Part shown: positions 1 to 11,200 of the stretch, one piece after another | How the letters are laid out: each line of letters opens with the position of its first letter | Position numbering within the stretch: position 1 is the first letter of the stretch | Assembly (NCBI RefSeq): GCF_036588685.1 | Contig: NC_086374.1 | Span: forward strand, 35,580,886 to 35,644,885 | DNA length: 64,000 bases | From: Mytilus trossulus | Lineage: Eukaryota; Mollusca; Bivalvia; Mytilida; Mytilidae | Reading direction: 5' to 3' | Made by a program: the position numbers and the translations under genes | The notes under the pieces: generated by a model | The model's database searches: none | Told to the model about the DNA's origin: nothing | The model's input: only the letters and a program-made list of their open reading frames with translations

Positions 1-202
1 ATCATCAGATTCAAAATGAAAGACATCTTATAAATCTTCACCAACCGTGAAACTATTAGTTTTAACCCTTTTGTTCTCACACAATAGATCACACATCTAA
101 TTGACAAGCGCAGACAGGAATTCTAGTATAAAATTGAATTGAGGGATTCAAATTTAGACTGAAAATATAACAGAAGATAATGACCAGTCTAATTGTACAG
201 CT

Positions 203-395
203 ATGTTATACATTGTTGTACTTTTAAGAAAGATGACGCGTATACAATTTTTTTTTGAGCAGTTTTTAGTTTTCTTTGTTGTGTTATGTATACTGTTATT
301 CGCCTTTTTTTCTTTTCTTGCTAAGGCGTTATCCGTTTATTTTCGACTTATGAGTGTGAATGTCCGTTTAGAACCGTTCGCCTCACTTTGATACA
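203..395 (+). repeat. Dispersed retroelement 3'-tail fragment (family with 'ttttcgacttatgag')
   Basis: T-rich sequence ending in a conserved block around 'gtttattttcgacttatgag' followed by a 'gtccgtttag' variant. The same block recurs at 53170-53350 (+) and 59785-59855 (-). At 53.2 kb it directly follows reverse-transcriptase remnants, so it is probably the end of that element's 3' untranslated region. Confidence 0.7.
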
Positions 396-675
396 CCTGC
401 AAATTATGCACTACACATTTCATAAACATAACTCATCATAAACATTTGTATGCCATAATTTAATGATACCACAAAAGGTAACCGTGCCTTCGAGTGTTAG
501 AGCCTCAGTGATTTGTTAGCATTACCCCGCTCCAGAATATAGAAGCTACATCGCGGCGACATTCAAATAAAAAGACTTAAAACTGAATAAATGATTTACA
601 GAAAAAAACAAATCCACAATCCGATTCAAATGCTCACGATTTTGCAGGTTTCTTTTAAAGTATAAAGTAACTTAC

Positions 676-883
676 GCAGTGGAAGAAATCCCAAACCAGC
701 ATTACAAACTAGCGTGTGCAACTTTTGACCAGAAGATTTGAAATTTTCAATAAATTTCTTTGTAGACTGCAGGGAGGCCAAATCAACCTGCATAAATGTT
801 ACATTTATATCGCCGTCTTGAATGATTCCTTTGGTTCCCTTTTGTTTTTCTGTAGCGTATTCCTCTTTCATTCTTTTTATTGC
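676..883 (-). CDS. Short-chain dehydrogenase/reductase, exon 3
   Basis: This 208-bp exon has a GTTACAG acceptor and GTAAGT donor and ends in phase 1. It encodes a lysine-rich helix (AIKRMKEEYATEKQKG), then the segment FMQVDLASLQSTKKFIENFK and HTLVCNAG, the conserved D-L-x-S and NAG motifs of classical SDRs that bind the adenine ring and stabilise the central sheet. The insertion KGTKGIIQDGD between helix alphaC and the sheet is longer than in most vertebrate relatives. The catalytic Ser and YxxxK must lie in exons left of base 1; I found no plausible next exon in 1-675, so the gene is partial here. Confidence 0.85.
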
Positions 884-1354
884 CTGTAACATATACATTG
901 AAAACAAGTGCGCATACACACATATTATATATACATAGTGTTAAAAAAAAGAAAAAAAAAAGAAAATATTTCAATATTAAGCCGGAGATTGACATCGGGT
1001 CAATTTAGCCGATTTATAAAAATGAGCTTTTCTAACAGAGAAACGTGAACATTTGTATCACATATAGTGAGTTTTTGCTTAAAACTTTCAAACGATCAAG
1101 TTAAAGTTTTCACCTCAAATTAAAAAAAAAAACCATCCGTTTTATTGCTATAGGTTGATTATGTAAATTTTTAAATTTGACCTATTAGATCGTCTTTATT
1201 ACACGAATTCAGATATCATATTTCTATAGTTTTCTTTCAATTTCATTCCGACAAATTATTAAGCTGAATATTTAAACCATCAGTCATATTAAAACAATTG
1301 TTTCCTTAAGATTATTTACCCTATAGTCGTATAAGGGACCTTGATATCAAAAAG

Positions 1355-1535
1355 ATGTTGTATGATTGCCAATGAGACAACTGTTCACAAGAGGCCACCA
1401 TGACACAAACATTAACAACGACAGGTCACCATACGGCCTTCAACAATGAGCAAAGCCCATACCGCATAGTCGGCTTTAAAAGGCCCCGATATAACAATGT
1501 AAAACAATTTAAACTAGAAAACTAACGGTCTTAGT
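1355..1535 (-). repeat. Dispersed repeat, 'gccaatgagacaac' family, antisense copy
   Basis: Contains the blocks 'gattgccaatgagacaac', 'ggtcaccatacggcc', 'cccataccgcatagtcgg' and 'gaaaactaacgg' in order. Other copies are at 8028, 17400, 17882, 37568, 58085 and 58468. I recall this as one of the commonest mussel repeats and read it as the 3' tail of a retroelement. It lies in SDR intron 2. Confidence 0.75.
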
Positions 1536-1539
1536 TGAT

Positions 1540-1690
1540 GTCTTAATTAGCAGAAGAACCACTGTATACTAGCCTGTCAACACCGAGAATGTTAGTTCGA
1601 ATCCCAAACGAGGCAGGTGCGCTCGACTCTAAACTTAATTGACTAGGATTTTCAGTTTCCCTGTGTTTGTTCTCAATTAGAAATAAGATC
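1540..1690. repeat. Possible tRNA-derived SINE fragment
   Basis: Contains 'gttagttcgaatccc' (about 1590-1604), which fits an RNA polymerase III B box (GGTTCGAATCC) at 9 or 10 of 11 positions, set in a GC-richer 70-bp patch. No convincing A box or cloverleaf was found, so this is a guess at a SINE piece, next to exon 2 of the SDR gene. Confidence 0.3.
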
Positions 1691-1701
1691 AAATCGTTTA
1701 C

Positions 1702-1787
1702 CTCTAAAGCTTTGTCCTCTGATCTGCATGCAATGATGACCTTTGCACCCAACATAGCAATCCATTTTGCAGTTTCATACCCAATTC
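1702..1787 (-). CDS. Short-chain dehydrogenase/reductase, exon 2
   Basis: This 86-bp exon is bounded by a TTTTTTAG acceptor and a GTAAAC donor. It completes the cofactor loop and encodes GIGYETAKWIAMLGAKVII followed by ACRSEDKALE: helix alphaB, the second beta strand and the ACR segment that usually selects NADP(H) in this group. The phase fits exon 1 (1 nt carried in) and the exon ends on a complete codon. The intron to exon 1 is about 3.3 kb and filled with mussel repeats. Confidence 0.85.
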
Positions 1788-1984
1788 CTAAAAAATAAAT
1801 CGTTGAAATTAGAACTATACGAACTGCAGTATCCACCAAGTTTCTTTATGACGAGACTGTTTGCTTTCACCGATAATATATGAACGGAATTCTTCTAACC
1901 TAATTTTGACTTTCAACACCTGCGTATATGAGTAAAAATGCGCATGGATGTGGTCTTTAAACTTTGAACTTTGAATTATAAAAC

Positions 1985-2195
1985 AATGCAATACTGGAGC
2001 GGAGTTATAGCTATAAAACCAAGTTCAATCCAAGATTTTCTACATAATAAATGCCTGTACCAAGTCAGGAATATGACTGTTGTTATCCATTCGTTTGCAG
2101 TGTATCAGCTTTTGAGTTTACCATTTGATTAGGGACCTTCCAATTTGAATTTCCTCAAGGCTCAATAATTTTAGTGATTTCACTTTTTACTATCA
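1985..2195 (+). repeat. Dispersed repeat, 'tagctataaaacc' family
   Basis: Carries 'gttatagctataaaacc', 'caagtcaggaatatgac' and 'ttccatttcctcaagg'-like blocks in the same order as copies at 12290-12990, 14690-14945, 15705-15895 and 49330-49620. Probably the detached 3' tail of a retroelement; no coding part is attached. Confidence 0.65.
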
Positions 2196-2289
2196 AATTA
2201 CAGTGTAGTATGTTAATTTCTTCACAGCCTTTACAAAGTTAAGAAATGAAAGACATGTTTGACAACAGAAAGAAATCTAAAATTAATAT

Positions 2290-3320
2290 TTGAAAGCGAA
2301 TACTACATAAGAAACGAAATAGTTGAAGAGCTGTATGCCTTTAAGGACCCTGAACAATAATCAAATCCATATAAGGTCATATATGGTCTAAGGAGTTGAA
2401 AAATTAGTTTCTGTATAGTTTCAAATTTTATAAACGGACAAGTTGAGATTGATCTGTTATAAATCATGAAATACAGACTTTTGAATTAATGATACCATCG
2501 GGGACTGTTGGTCCACCAGCACAGGAATCAACTCAATGCTTTCAAACAATTAAAACAACACGTTATAGATTGCATGCGTCTTAAGCGCCTATCTAGATAA
2601 ACCTTCATGAAAAAAGCCAATAATGTATAAGTACCGAAATAGTTGGATAACTTTAGGACAAAAAGAACATAAAATAATAGTCAAATCCATTTAAGGTGTG
2701 ATTGGCCTATAGGAGTTGAAATTTTGTTTCCTTTTATTTTCGAATTTTACAAAATAACAAGATTAGAGAGGTTTTTTATAAATCATGTCCGTACTTAAAG
2801 ACAAAGGTACTGACTACTGAGCTGACGATACCCGCGTGGTCTAATATGTCACTAGGAGAGTTCGTACTTCAAGACAAATGTACTGACTACAGATCTCATG
2901 ATACCACTGATAGTTCACCAGGAAAAATATCGAACAAATGTTTGAGAAATTAAACAACACTTTATACATTTCATGCATTCGTAGTGCCTTTCTGGATTTA
3001 CATACATTAGGAACACTATGAGTCGAGTATTAAAGCCAAAGATGTTTATGAAACAAAACAGGTAAGAGCTTTGTGACAAAAAAGGACATAAAACAATAAC
3101 CAAATCCCTCTTAGTTCAACTTTGCCTGATGAAGTTGAAACCTTTATTTCTCAATAACTCATAAATTTATACGGAAAACTTAGAAAGGTTTTTTATACTC
3201 GCTTCAGAAGTAATAAACTGAAACGTTATGAATGATGTCCGTAAAGAAGTACTGGCATAATTTATAACTTAGCTGATACCTTTGGGGACTTACTGTCCAT
3301 CAACAACGATATCGAGTCAG
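2290..3320. repeat. Diverged tandem repeat, ~340-bp period
   Basis: Three to four decayed units follow each other. Each has, in order, 'ggttttttataaatcatg', a block about 'gataccatcggggactg' then 'ccaccag', an A-rich block with 'aaacaacac', and 'ggacataaaa...caaatcc' before 'gttgaaa'. The same blocks occur in the duplicated region 29613-32200, so this is a dispersed family. No coding capacity was seen. It fills much of SDR intron 1. Confidence 0.6.
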
Positions 3321-4039
3321 TTCTATAAAAAAAAAAACACACTTTTTCGAAGTTTCATACGTCCTTATGGCTTTAAAAAAATACAGTCACCAGGAACGCT
3401 CAAAGCAGAATGTTCGAATGTCATAGATCACAATTTTGATTACAAACAACACAACACATGCTCATAAAGATTAGTGTCGAGTTGATTCTCTCTGAATTTT
3501 AATATTGAGATCTGGTCAATCATTCGAATCTCTATGAAATACGAGAAAAGGTTTGTATATAACAGGTATATACGTATAGTGTTTTGTTCTACATTATTGA
3601 ATTGTAAATTAGTTTTTATCAATCTGTTGTTACAGTGTAATAATTGCCAGAGTGTATCAATACAACTTAATTACAGATCCAACAGATACGTGTATCTTTA
3701 ATTGTATATTCAAATGACTTAACACCAATCAATTATCATTGTATTGTACAAATGCAGTAAAATAAGACGTGGTTATTTGAAGAGGTAGCTGCAACTACAT
3801 ATGTATAATATTTGCAGATTAAGAATGGGTTGAGCGTAATACTTGTGCTTTATAAAGTTACTGTCCTATAAACTTTGCATTTAGATAGTCATTGTATATA
3901 GATAACTTAACTACACGACAGTCATATTTATATCTCAAAACATAAAATTTTTCTGTACTCGCCTCGAAAAAGGATAGGTTTCTCAATTTAATAGATTAAA
4001 TATCCTGAAATTTGAAAAAAATGTAAAGTTATTCTTTAC

Positions 4040-4445
4040 ACACAATTGAGAATTAAAATGGGGAATGTGTCAAGTTACAACAACCCGACCAATGATCAGA
4101 CAACAGACGAAGGCCACTTATTGAGCCTTTAAACATCGAGAAAATCACGCACACAGAGACGGGCTTCAGCTGGTACTTAAACATAAATAAAGTTTACTAG
4201 TTCAGTGATTATATATGAACGAACTAAAACTAAAATTCATACAAAACAAATTAAAAGGGCCAAAGGCTCATGACTTTGGACGTGCACAAAAATGCGGCGG
4301 GATTAAACATGTTTTGTAAGATATCAAAACCCGCTATAACTATAGCAAATTTATAAAAAAAAAACAACACCAGACAAACAAAAATATGCCCAGTAAAACT
4401 GAAAAAAAGAAGTTCGAGTCTGATTCCAGAATAGGTAAAAAAAAA
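4040..4445 (-). repeat. Detached retroelement 3' tail (reverse of the 28.2-28.6 kb tail)
   Basis: Read on the minus strand this matches 28180-28590 block by block: 'ggactcggacttcttttg'-like start, 'tttaatcccgccgcattt'-type middle, 'cagctg' followed by a 'gacgc..'-like stretch and 'gacacattccccattt' at the end. At 28 kb the tail follows a reverse-transcriptase reading frame, which identifies this piece as the 3' end of the same element family. Confidence 0.7.
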
Positions 4446-5043
4446 ACCGAAGCAAAATGACAATGATACATCAGTTAGCAAAGGACTACGTGCAGTTACT
4501 GACATGCCAGCTCTATACCTCAACTAAACTGATTGAAAGATTATGTCTTCATCATATGAATATCAAGCACAATACATCATTGTTAGGAGTTATGTATCAT
4601 ACATATCTATATCATTTGGAAGAGAACGAATATGATTTAATGAACATGCTAATATTACATACGAATTTATAAGAATGAAAGTAAAATTGGTAAAAAGCAA
4701 CGTTAATGTCTGAATAACAAATTATTGCAACAATTGCTTTCATTAAAGTAACTTAAATATATGTATCAATAATTTAGAACGATTCGACGTCAAAGCTTTT
4801 TTGAGTGAAAGTTAATGAATGATTAAAATTAAGATCCAAGTAGCCATCTATCGCTACTTGACTTTGATATTTATGATTGAAAAAAAAATCTGATTAGAAA
4901 AAAAAATCTAGATTAATTTTGCCAACTTTCTAAAGATAAACATATAATTTTGAAAATGACCGCACAATTTTATGATAACAAGCTTCCTCACTCACGTGGA
5001 CTTACTTTGTATGATAAGGCAAATAAATGTAGTCTAAACTCAC

Positions 5044-5119
5044 CGGTATTACCGCCTGTGACTAAGACAACCTTGTTTCTGTCTAATGGCTCTCTTGGAA
5101 ATGAGGTTCCTCCGCCCAT
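5044..5119 (-). CDS. Short-chain dehydrogenase/reductase, exon 1 (start codon)
   Basis: First coding exon of a classical SDR oxidoreductase that continues leftward in exons at 1702-1787 and 676-883. It opens with ATG (5119-5117), a short GGGTSFPREP leader, then the first beta strand and the start of the nucleotide-binding loop (NKVVLVTGGNTG). The donor is GTGAGT and the exon ends in phase 1. Joined to exon 2 the loop reads TGGNTGIG, the TGxxxGxG dinucleotide-binding motif of classical SDRs. From memory the sequence resembles the WWOX, DHRSX and retinol dehydrogenase 11-14 group, which reduce or oxidise steroid, retinoid or lipid carbonyls with NAD(P)H. There is no signal peptide. I chose this ATG because it is the only one ahead of the Rossmann strand. 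The substrate cannot be told from this fragment. Confidence 0.85.
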
Positions 5120-5640
5120 CTTGTAATCTATTCAAACTACAGCTTGCTATCTAGAAAAGTAATGTTTTCCGATTTCTTAAAATATATACACACGCACTGT
5201 ATACAATGATTTGAATGGATCTCTATTAATAGCCTTTGTAAAGGTTTGTAGGTAGAACGACACAATAAGGTAGTACGAAATAATAAGTTAGACGGGTAGA
5301 ATTAAGTAAATCACAGGTAGGTACAAAAATCGATTTCTTTACCTTATATATATACATTGGACACTATCAGGATAATATCACTATGACTGACTTATAATGA
5401 ACAACAGGAATTTCATGAGATATGTTAGATTAAATTACGAACAGCTGCACCCGTATATAATATATTTCAATCAATACTTTTTATACTGCGATTTTTTTCT
5501 TTATGAGTTGAAGGTTAGTTACCCAATCTATATCATGATGATCCAGAAACCTGACCATATATGGCATTGTAGATTTTGTGAAGTTCACATAATTATCAAA
5601 ACATTTATGTACCTTATTTTTTTTTTACTAAATTCTCACT
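5120..5640. other. Upstream region of the SDR gene, nothing recognised
   Basis: AT-rich sequence upstream of the SDR start codon. It should hold the promoter and 5' leader, but I see no convincing core promoter. The open frame from about 5397 has no recognisable domain, is rich in Y/F/I/K as expected from AT-rich sequence, and runs into the mobile element, so I treat it as chance. Confidence 0.5.
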
Positions 5641-5644
5641 TTAA

Positions 5645-6161
5645 AGTCATACGAAACCGCAAATTAAAAAAAAAGATTTTAAATATAAATTATGAAGTTT
5701 TTGAAGAAAATTCTTTAACTTGTTCACAAAGAAGTTTTCTTTTACTTTTTCAATTGCTTGCTTCCCAGCAAGCAATTCGCCGAAATATTTTCCGTATGCA
5801 AGTGACCTAAGCGTGATCTTTCTCGTAAAAATCCGATGATCGCAATATGCATGAATCTGTCATTGAAATAAACTATTATCTGATTGTTAATGTTATACAC
5901 GTGCTCAATTTTCACGCTTCTTTGTTGATTGTTTACTATAAGGCGACAATCGGTAAACAACGGCTTTAAAACACGACAAACAATTAGCTGCCATATTTGT
6001 TAAACCATAACAGACAGAGACAAAAAAATTGATGATTATACGTTATTTTTGCGTAAGAAACGATAAAATCGTGCACAGAAGACTAAGTTTATGATATATA
6101 CATGCATCGGTTTTAGAATTAGATGACATTATTTTTCACCAGACACTTTTTTCATATGACT
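5645..6161 (-). mobile_element. TTAA-flanked inverted-repeat element, copy 1
   Basis: Diverged reverse-complement copy of the element at 30462-31033. Its left end is TTAA followed by AGTCATACGAAAC; its right end is 'ttttttcatatgact' without an intact TTAA. Shared internal blocks include 'agactaagtttatgat', 'cattatttttcacc', 'acacgtgctc' and the short palindrome 'attgcttgc...gcaagcaatt'. It has no transposase frame. It abuts a copy of the 'catcagtgac' repeat that begins at 6162. Confidence 0.65.
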
Positions 6162-6470
6162 CATCAGTGACTCTCAAATTAAAAAAGTTATAAAGCCAAA
6201 AAAGTAAAAAGTTGAAGAGCATTGAGGACCCAAAATTCCAAAAAGTTGTGCCAAATACGGCTTAGGTAATCTATTCCTGAGATAATTAGTTATCAAAGGT
6301 ACCAGGATTAGAATTTAGTACGCCAGTCAATCCTTAGTTTTTCGAAAAAGTCAAAATTTTGTAAACAGGAAGTTTATAAAAATGACCGTTTAATTGATAT
6401 TCATGTCAACACCGACTTATGTGCTGGTGATACCCTCGGGGACAAAACGTCCACCAGCAGTGGCATACAA
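6162..6470 (+). repeat. Dispersed repeat, 'catcagtgac' family
   Basis: Shows the ordered blocks 'catcagtgactctc', 'agttgaagagcattgagga', 'gccaaatacggcttagg' and, after a gap, 'gataccctcgggga...ccaccag'. Copies are at 9470-9575 (-), 9957-10200 (+), 16655-16970 (-), 39545-39790 (+), 44645-44890 (+), 53550-53850 (+), 56865-56965 (+) and 63205-63575 (-). Noncoding. Confidence 0.75.
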
Positions 6471-8027
6471 CATATAATTGAAATACTAGAATTGAAATGC
6501 TACTTCCCCTGCATGTGTTTCTTTCACGGAAAATCAATGCAACCTAAATGAAATAGAATGGTTTATATAACCATTAAATATAATGTCCATAATCAAACTT
6601 TTTTTTAAAGCGTTGATCCGTCAGAAATGCTCCCTTACTTAACACTACAAAAGAACATGTTGCCGAAATTACTTCCGTAACCAAGAGTGGAATAAATCAT
6701 ACCTTTTTTAAACGAACTCGCTTAAAACTGTTAAGTTATACAATTTTGTACATCATTCGAAGGCCTATTACCTCGATTTTTAGGCAGTTAAGCTGCCTTA
6801 TGCGAGCACCCTGGATTTGTGTGCTACCCAATAAATGCTGAAATATGTGCCATTGTTATCATCTAGCTGGCTACTATATTATTTATAACTTATTGGACAG
6901 TTTTTACATACTTTTCATTCTGGATTACAAAAAATATGACCAGAAAAACCTTAAATGATCGTCGATTTTCCCAAAAGTTTTGAAGTTGCACATAGGAAGT
7001 AGAGCACATTAGAAATCCTTATGTAGTTTATTCTCCCCTGAGCTTTTGGCCAAGATGTCAAAGAAAAAATGTATGAAATATTTAATCGCCGAAAATCTCT
7101 AAAGACAAGTAGTTAAGATTTCCCAAATTGCAAAAGTCGTAGGAATATTGTTTGTCGTCAATACGTATGTATACGTCAGTAGTCTATTAAATAAGTTCAA
7201 CTGATCACGCTGTTGGCGGCAATTTTGAATGAGAAAACGAAAATTTCGTATCTTTTCAATTTGGACGCAAGGTTTCAAATTAGCGGTGGTCCGAGGTCTG
7301 CAACCTTCCAATTTTGCAGTCGGGCTTTCTACTTGGTTACTAGCTACGCCCTACATGCCCGACGGACCTTGAAAGAAAATAAAAAAATATCTTTGCAATC
7401 ATTTTTACCAAAGTTTCCTAATAAAGATCAATAAACGATCTCAAACTTATTTTTATCATTACCATTCATGAGAGCGATGTTCAATTTGTTCAACCGCTAG
7501 CTTAATACAGAAAATCGCGATTAATAATGTGTAAATCCGACTAAAATCGTATCTCACTCTCTGTCAAAACAACATTGAAAATATAATGGCTGCCGCGAGA
7601 TTACAATATCGTATCCGATTCCGGAAGCGGATAAGGATAATCCCGGGTTTTGGTTATTTTAAACTAGAAAATCCAGACAGGTGACAAAATACATCTATGC
7701 ATGGTGAATAAATATAAACACTAGAATTGAAAACCAAAAGATATATGCTGAGACTACTATAACAAAGTAGTCTCAGATATATATATAAAAGATGAAAAGG
7801 CAGAAAATATTTTGTACATCAATTATAGTGTCAAAATCCAATAGAATGTAACAGTGGTAACAGTTTATCATGGCTAACAGTTTAATTTTTTTTTATCAGT
7901 GATAAATGTTGGTAATGCATGTTAAATGTTTTTCAAGTTAAACATATTACTGCAATTTCAAGGGGTATTTTTTTCTTCTCAGTTTTGATAGGTCAGTTAA
8001 TAAAATAGCTGGAATTTCTGAAGAAAA
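6471..8027. other. Intergenic, mostly unrecognised; hairpin at 7748-7776
   Basis: No gene recognised. The overlapping frames at 7099-7434 carry no domain. At 7748-7776 a 10-bp perfect stem, CTGAGACTAC and GTAGTCTCAG around a 9-base loop, forms a strong hairpin. A smaller stem (AGGCAG/CTGCCT) lies near 6782-6798. Both could be ends of small inverted-repeat elements. Confidence 0.5.
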
Positions 8028-8080
8028 AAAAGAAAGATGTGGTATGATTGCCAATGAGACAACTATCCACAACAGACCGA
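8028..8080 (-). repeat. Short fragment of the 'gccaatgagacaac' family
   Basis: About 50 bp with 'gatgtggtatgattgcc' and 'aatgagacaactatccac', then an abrupt change into the tandem array that starts at about 8085. Confidence 0.7.
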
Positions 8081-8084
8081 AATA

Positions 8085-8630
8085 AAATATAGGGGAAGTC
8101 CCTGTGGTCACCCTACCCCTCATGTTTAAGAACTTTGAAACAGTTGGGATCCACAACTCTAAATTAAATGAAATATAGGGGGAGTCCTTGCAGTCACCTG
8201 ATTGAGAAATTGGAAACAGTCGAGATCCCCACCTTTAGATTAAACCATATATATTCATGTATGAGAACTAATCAAATGAAATATAGGGAGAGTCCTTAGG
8301 GTCACCCTACCCACTCCTGTTTGATAACTTAAAAACAGATGAGATCCCCACTCCTCAACCATATATATTCATGTATTGGACAATATAACAAATCAAATTA
8401 AATAAAGGGGAAGTCACTGGGGTCCCCCAACCCCTCCTGTTTGAAAACTTGATAACGGTCGAGATCCCCACCAATAAACCATATATATTCATGTATGGGA
8501 CAATATAAAAAATAAAATGAAAATTAGGGGTAGTCCCTAGGGTCACCCCACGCCCTCTTGTGTGTGTTTGAGAACTTGTAAAAGATTGAGATACCAACGC
8601 CTAAACCATATTCATTCCTGTTTGTCATTT
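8085..8630. repeat. Degenerate tandem repeat, period ~85-123 bp, about five units
   Basis: Each unit runs 'gggg(a/t)agtccct...ggtcaccc', 'cctgtttgagaactt', 'gagatccccac' and, in most units, 'aaccatatatattcatgtat'. Units begin near 8092, 8176, 8286, 8405 and 8525; the second is shortened. The minus-strand frames here are by-products of the repeat, not genes. Confidence 0.8.
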
Positions 8631-9469
8631 CAAAAAAGATTGAATGACATACAAGGTCAATCTCATAGGCGACACATATGCATATCACTTTGCTAGACCC
8701 TAACACCTGTCATTTTATTACAAACTTAGACATCATGGACTTGGGGTGAAGGTGGGAGTCGTTTACATTTATAAGTCAGACCTCACCATTGATCCCTGTA
8801 GTAGTAAACATTTGTCTGATTTGTGTCTCATAACTTTTGTACTGTACAACACAAACTAGTTTTTGTTTCCAGGGAAGCAAGTCCATTCATACTTTTACAA
8901 GCTTGTACTAAAGTCAACTTGAACTACTAACAGTCAACTAATACGAACAATTACGATCAAGTAGAAGAACTGCAATCATTGCAAATTTGTACCACTGCTG
9001 ACTCATTAAAGACTCGTGACCATTCGTGGTCATGTGCGTTGTTATTGAAAACCTTGATAAAATATGAATTATTTGCCTTAATGTTTAATTCATTAAATGA
9101 ACATAAATGTACAATTATATATGAATGTTTAATGTTTGTTCTTTTAAATCTTTAAAAAAAAAAGTTGAAGCAACATTGCCACAGTTTTCATAATTATGTT
9201 TGCCTTGTTTTTGGTTAACTGCCTACAGTGCTTACAGCGCTTTGATTTATGTTTCTCGGTCGTAAAAAGTATTCGTATGTGCATTTGCGTCACAAGAAGA
9301 TCAGAGGTTTGGATCAACACTTTTTCAAGATGTTGCATGGTCTGAATAATGCAATAATGTAAAAATAAAGAAAAACTTTATTAAGTTTAGAAGAAAGATT
9401 AACAGTCACTAATCAAACGTACATTGTAATATTTATGACACATTTTTGATAAACACTACCTTTTCAATG
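8631..9469. other. Intergenic, nothing recognised
   Basis: AT-rich sequence without a recognisable gene. A short hairpin (TGACCA/TGGTCA) lies near 9019-9034. The minus frame at 9144-9338 has no domain. Confidence 0.4.
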
Positions 9470-9575
9470 CTCATCAGTTTCGTACTTTATTTGTACTTTT
9501 TTTGGTGTTTTCGATTTGAGCGTCACTGACGAGTCTTTTGTAGACGTAAGGTACATCTTGGGTACAATATTTCAA
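9470..9575 (-). repeat. 'catcagtgac' family, partial antisense copy
   Basis: Contains 'gagcgtcactgacgagtc' followed by 'ttttgtagacg', the reverse complement of the family core. It is only about 100 bp and the flanks are decayed. Confidence 0.65.
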
Positions 9576-9956
9576 TCATTGTGTCTTTGATGAGTTTATT
9601 TACCGAAATGTCAGTGAAAATGTTAAAAGATGAGTGAAATTTAAAATATTTGTTGGTCAGTCACGTTCATCTCTTAATAATATGTTTATGTCTGTATGGA
9701 ATCATTTCCTTCCGGAACATTATAGGTAGGTCAATGTGATAAAGTAAAAGCACAACAGCAAAACGATACCAAGTTACAATTATAGAATTTGCGTCAAGGC
9801 ATACAATAATGACCTATGTAATGTATTTATTTTCATAATGAAAAAGAAATACAGTTTGTTAAAATATTTAATTCATTTGATAGTAATTGCGTGTTGTTGG
9901 AAATAGGTGATTATATGTAAAATGTTCGTATTATTTAGTCTTTAATTATAAACTCT

Positions 9957-10200
9957 TCAAAGATACCAGGAATGAAATTTTATGTTTGCGCTAAACCCGC
10001 GTTTCGTCTTCATAAGACTTGTCAGTGACGCTCGAATCAAGACGTGTAAAAAAAAGCCAAATTAAGTACGAAGTTGAAGAGCATTGTGGACAAAAAATTC
10101 CGAAAGGTTTTGCAAAATACAGCTAAGGTAATCTATTCATTAGGCAGAAAAGTCTTAGATTTCAAAAATTTAAAGTTTTGTTGACAATTAATTCATAATT
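9957..10200 (+). repeat. 'catcagtgac' family copy
   Basis: Carries 'gataccaggaatgaaatttt', 'gcgtttcgtcttcataag', 'cagtgacgctcgaatca', 'gaagttgaagagcattg' and 'ctaaggtaatctattc' in the family order. Confidence 0.75.
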
Positions 10201-10294
10201 TTGAACATATTAAAAACATTAGTTATGTTGAAGTATCATTTTTTCTGCAATGATTAAATCAAAAAGAAATCCCCTCTACTCTTTATCAATAATC

Positions 10295-10365
10295 TTGAGT
10301 AAACATGTAACACACACAGAAACGGACCAAGCATCAGACAAAATCCCACAAGAATAAAAAATATA
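10295..10365 (+). repeat. Fragment of the 'cagaaacggaccaagc' family
   Basis: About 70 bp matching the first part of the repeat at 33835-34240: 'acacacagaaacgg', 'accaagcatcagac' and 'aaaatcccac'. Confidence 0.6.
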
Positions 10366-10769
10366 ACTGAAATATAACTATATTGTGAAGCCGAATCACA
10401 CTTTTGTCGTTAAGTTTTGTTCAAAACCGACCCTAGTTGTCAATTTTTAGTTCAGATAAAATACACGTACCTGTGTCAGTTTTATCCTGTATTTCAAATT
10501 TGATGCCATACATGTATATGCATTCAAAATAGTCACCAAAATTTGAATTATTTAGTGAGAGGACATCATCTAAATAGCGATAGTGATGTAAACAGATAAT
10601 GCTAACATCTTTTTATTCTTCCTAAAAAGCTCAATAAGAACAAGTCTGCAAGAAGAGAAGCACATTTGATTTCAATGGGACTGCACATTGTAGTTAAAAA
10701 TTAAGTCCTTCAAACAAAACAAAAATATGCTGTCAATCAAAAATTTAGCAGGTTGATAACGTTAAATAT

Positions 10770-11200
10770 CTAGGGATTACAGATACTACCGAAAGTAGAA
10801 GGTCTACTTCATCTTTGATCTTATCATAGATATTGAAACAGATCAACGACTTCAAATAGCCCTGACAAATGTGATGACTTTCCAACTATCAACTTTCCTT
10901 TTCTTAGAAGTAACATATCTTCTGCTCTATAGGTTTGTGTTTATATATTTCAGTTTATACGATACTCTTGGTCATGCGCGCACTATACAGACTTCATCAA
11001 CAGGTGTGTATTCATTACAAATAAACTGAACAAATAGAGTAAGGAGGAAGAAGGACTTAAATCGAAACTACATAAGTTTTACTGTCACCATCATAAATTG
11101 GTTCACCTATACGGTCTCACAACTTACAACAGAGAGATTTGAAGGCCTCAGATCATTAAATAACACTATAGTCGTGTAATTTGTAATTTTAAAGATGTGT
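10770..11200 (+). pseudogene. Decayed reverse-transcriptase fragment (C-terminal part)
   Basis: Across several frames with stops, the translation keeps pieces typical of the RT family at 25.9-27.8 kb: a 'DTTES' stretch (about 10780), 'YISVYT'-like sequence equivalent to YGVYISQLIRY (about 10940), and the following HQQ...-type region. No frame is open beyond about 40 codons. The call rests on piecemeal similarity read by eye. It is a dead relic, with no 5' part and no tail attached here. Confidence 0.5.

Noticed and set aside
5397-5810. 137-codon plus-strand open frame
   Set aside because: F/Y/I/K-rich composition of AT-rich DNA, no domain, and its end lies within the TTAA-flanked element.
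8355-8706. Overlapping minus frames with repeated MVIYMNIYG-like motifs
   Set aside because: Translation of the degenerate ~120-bp tandem repeat.
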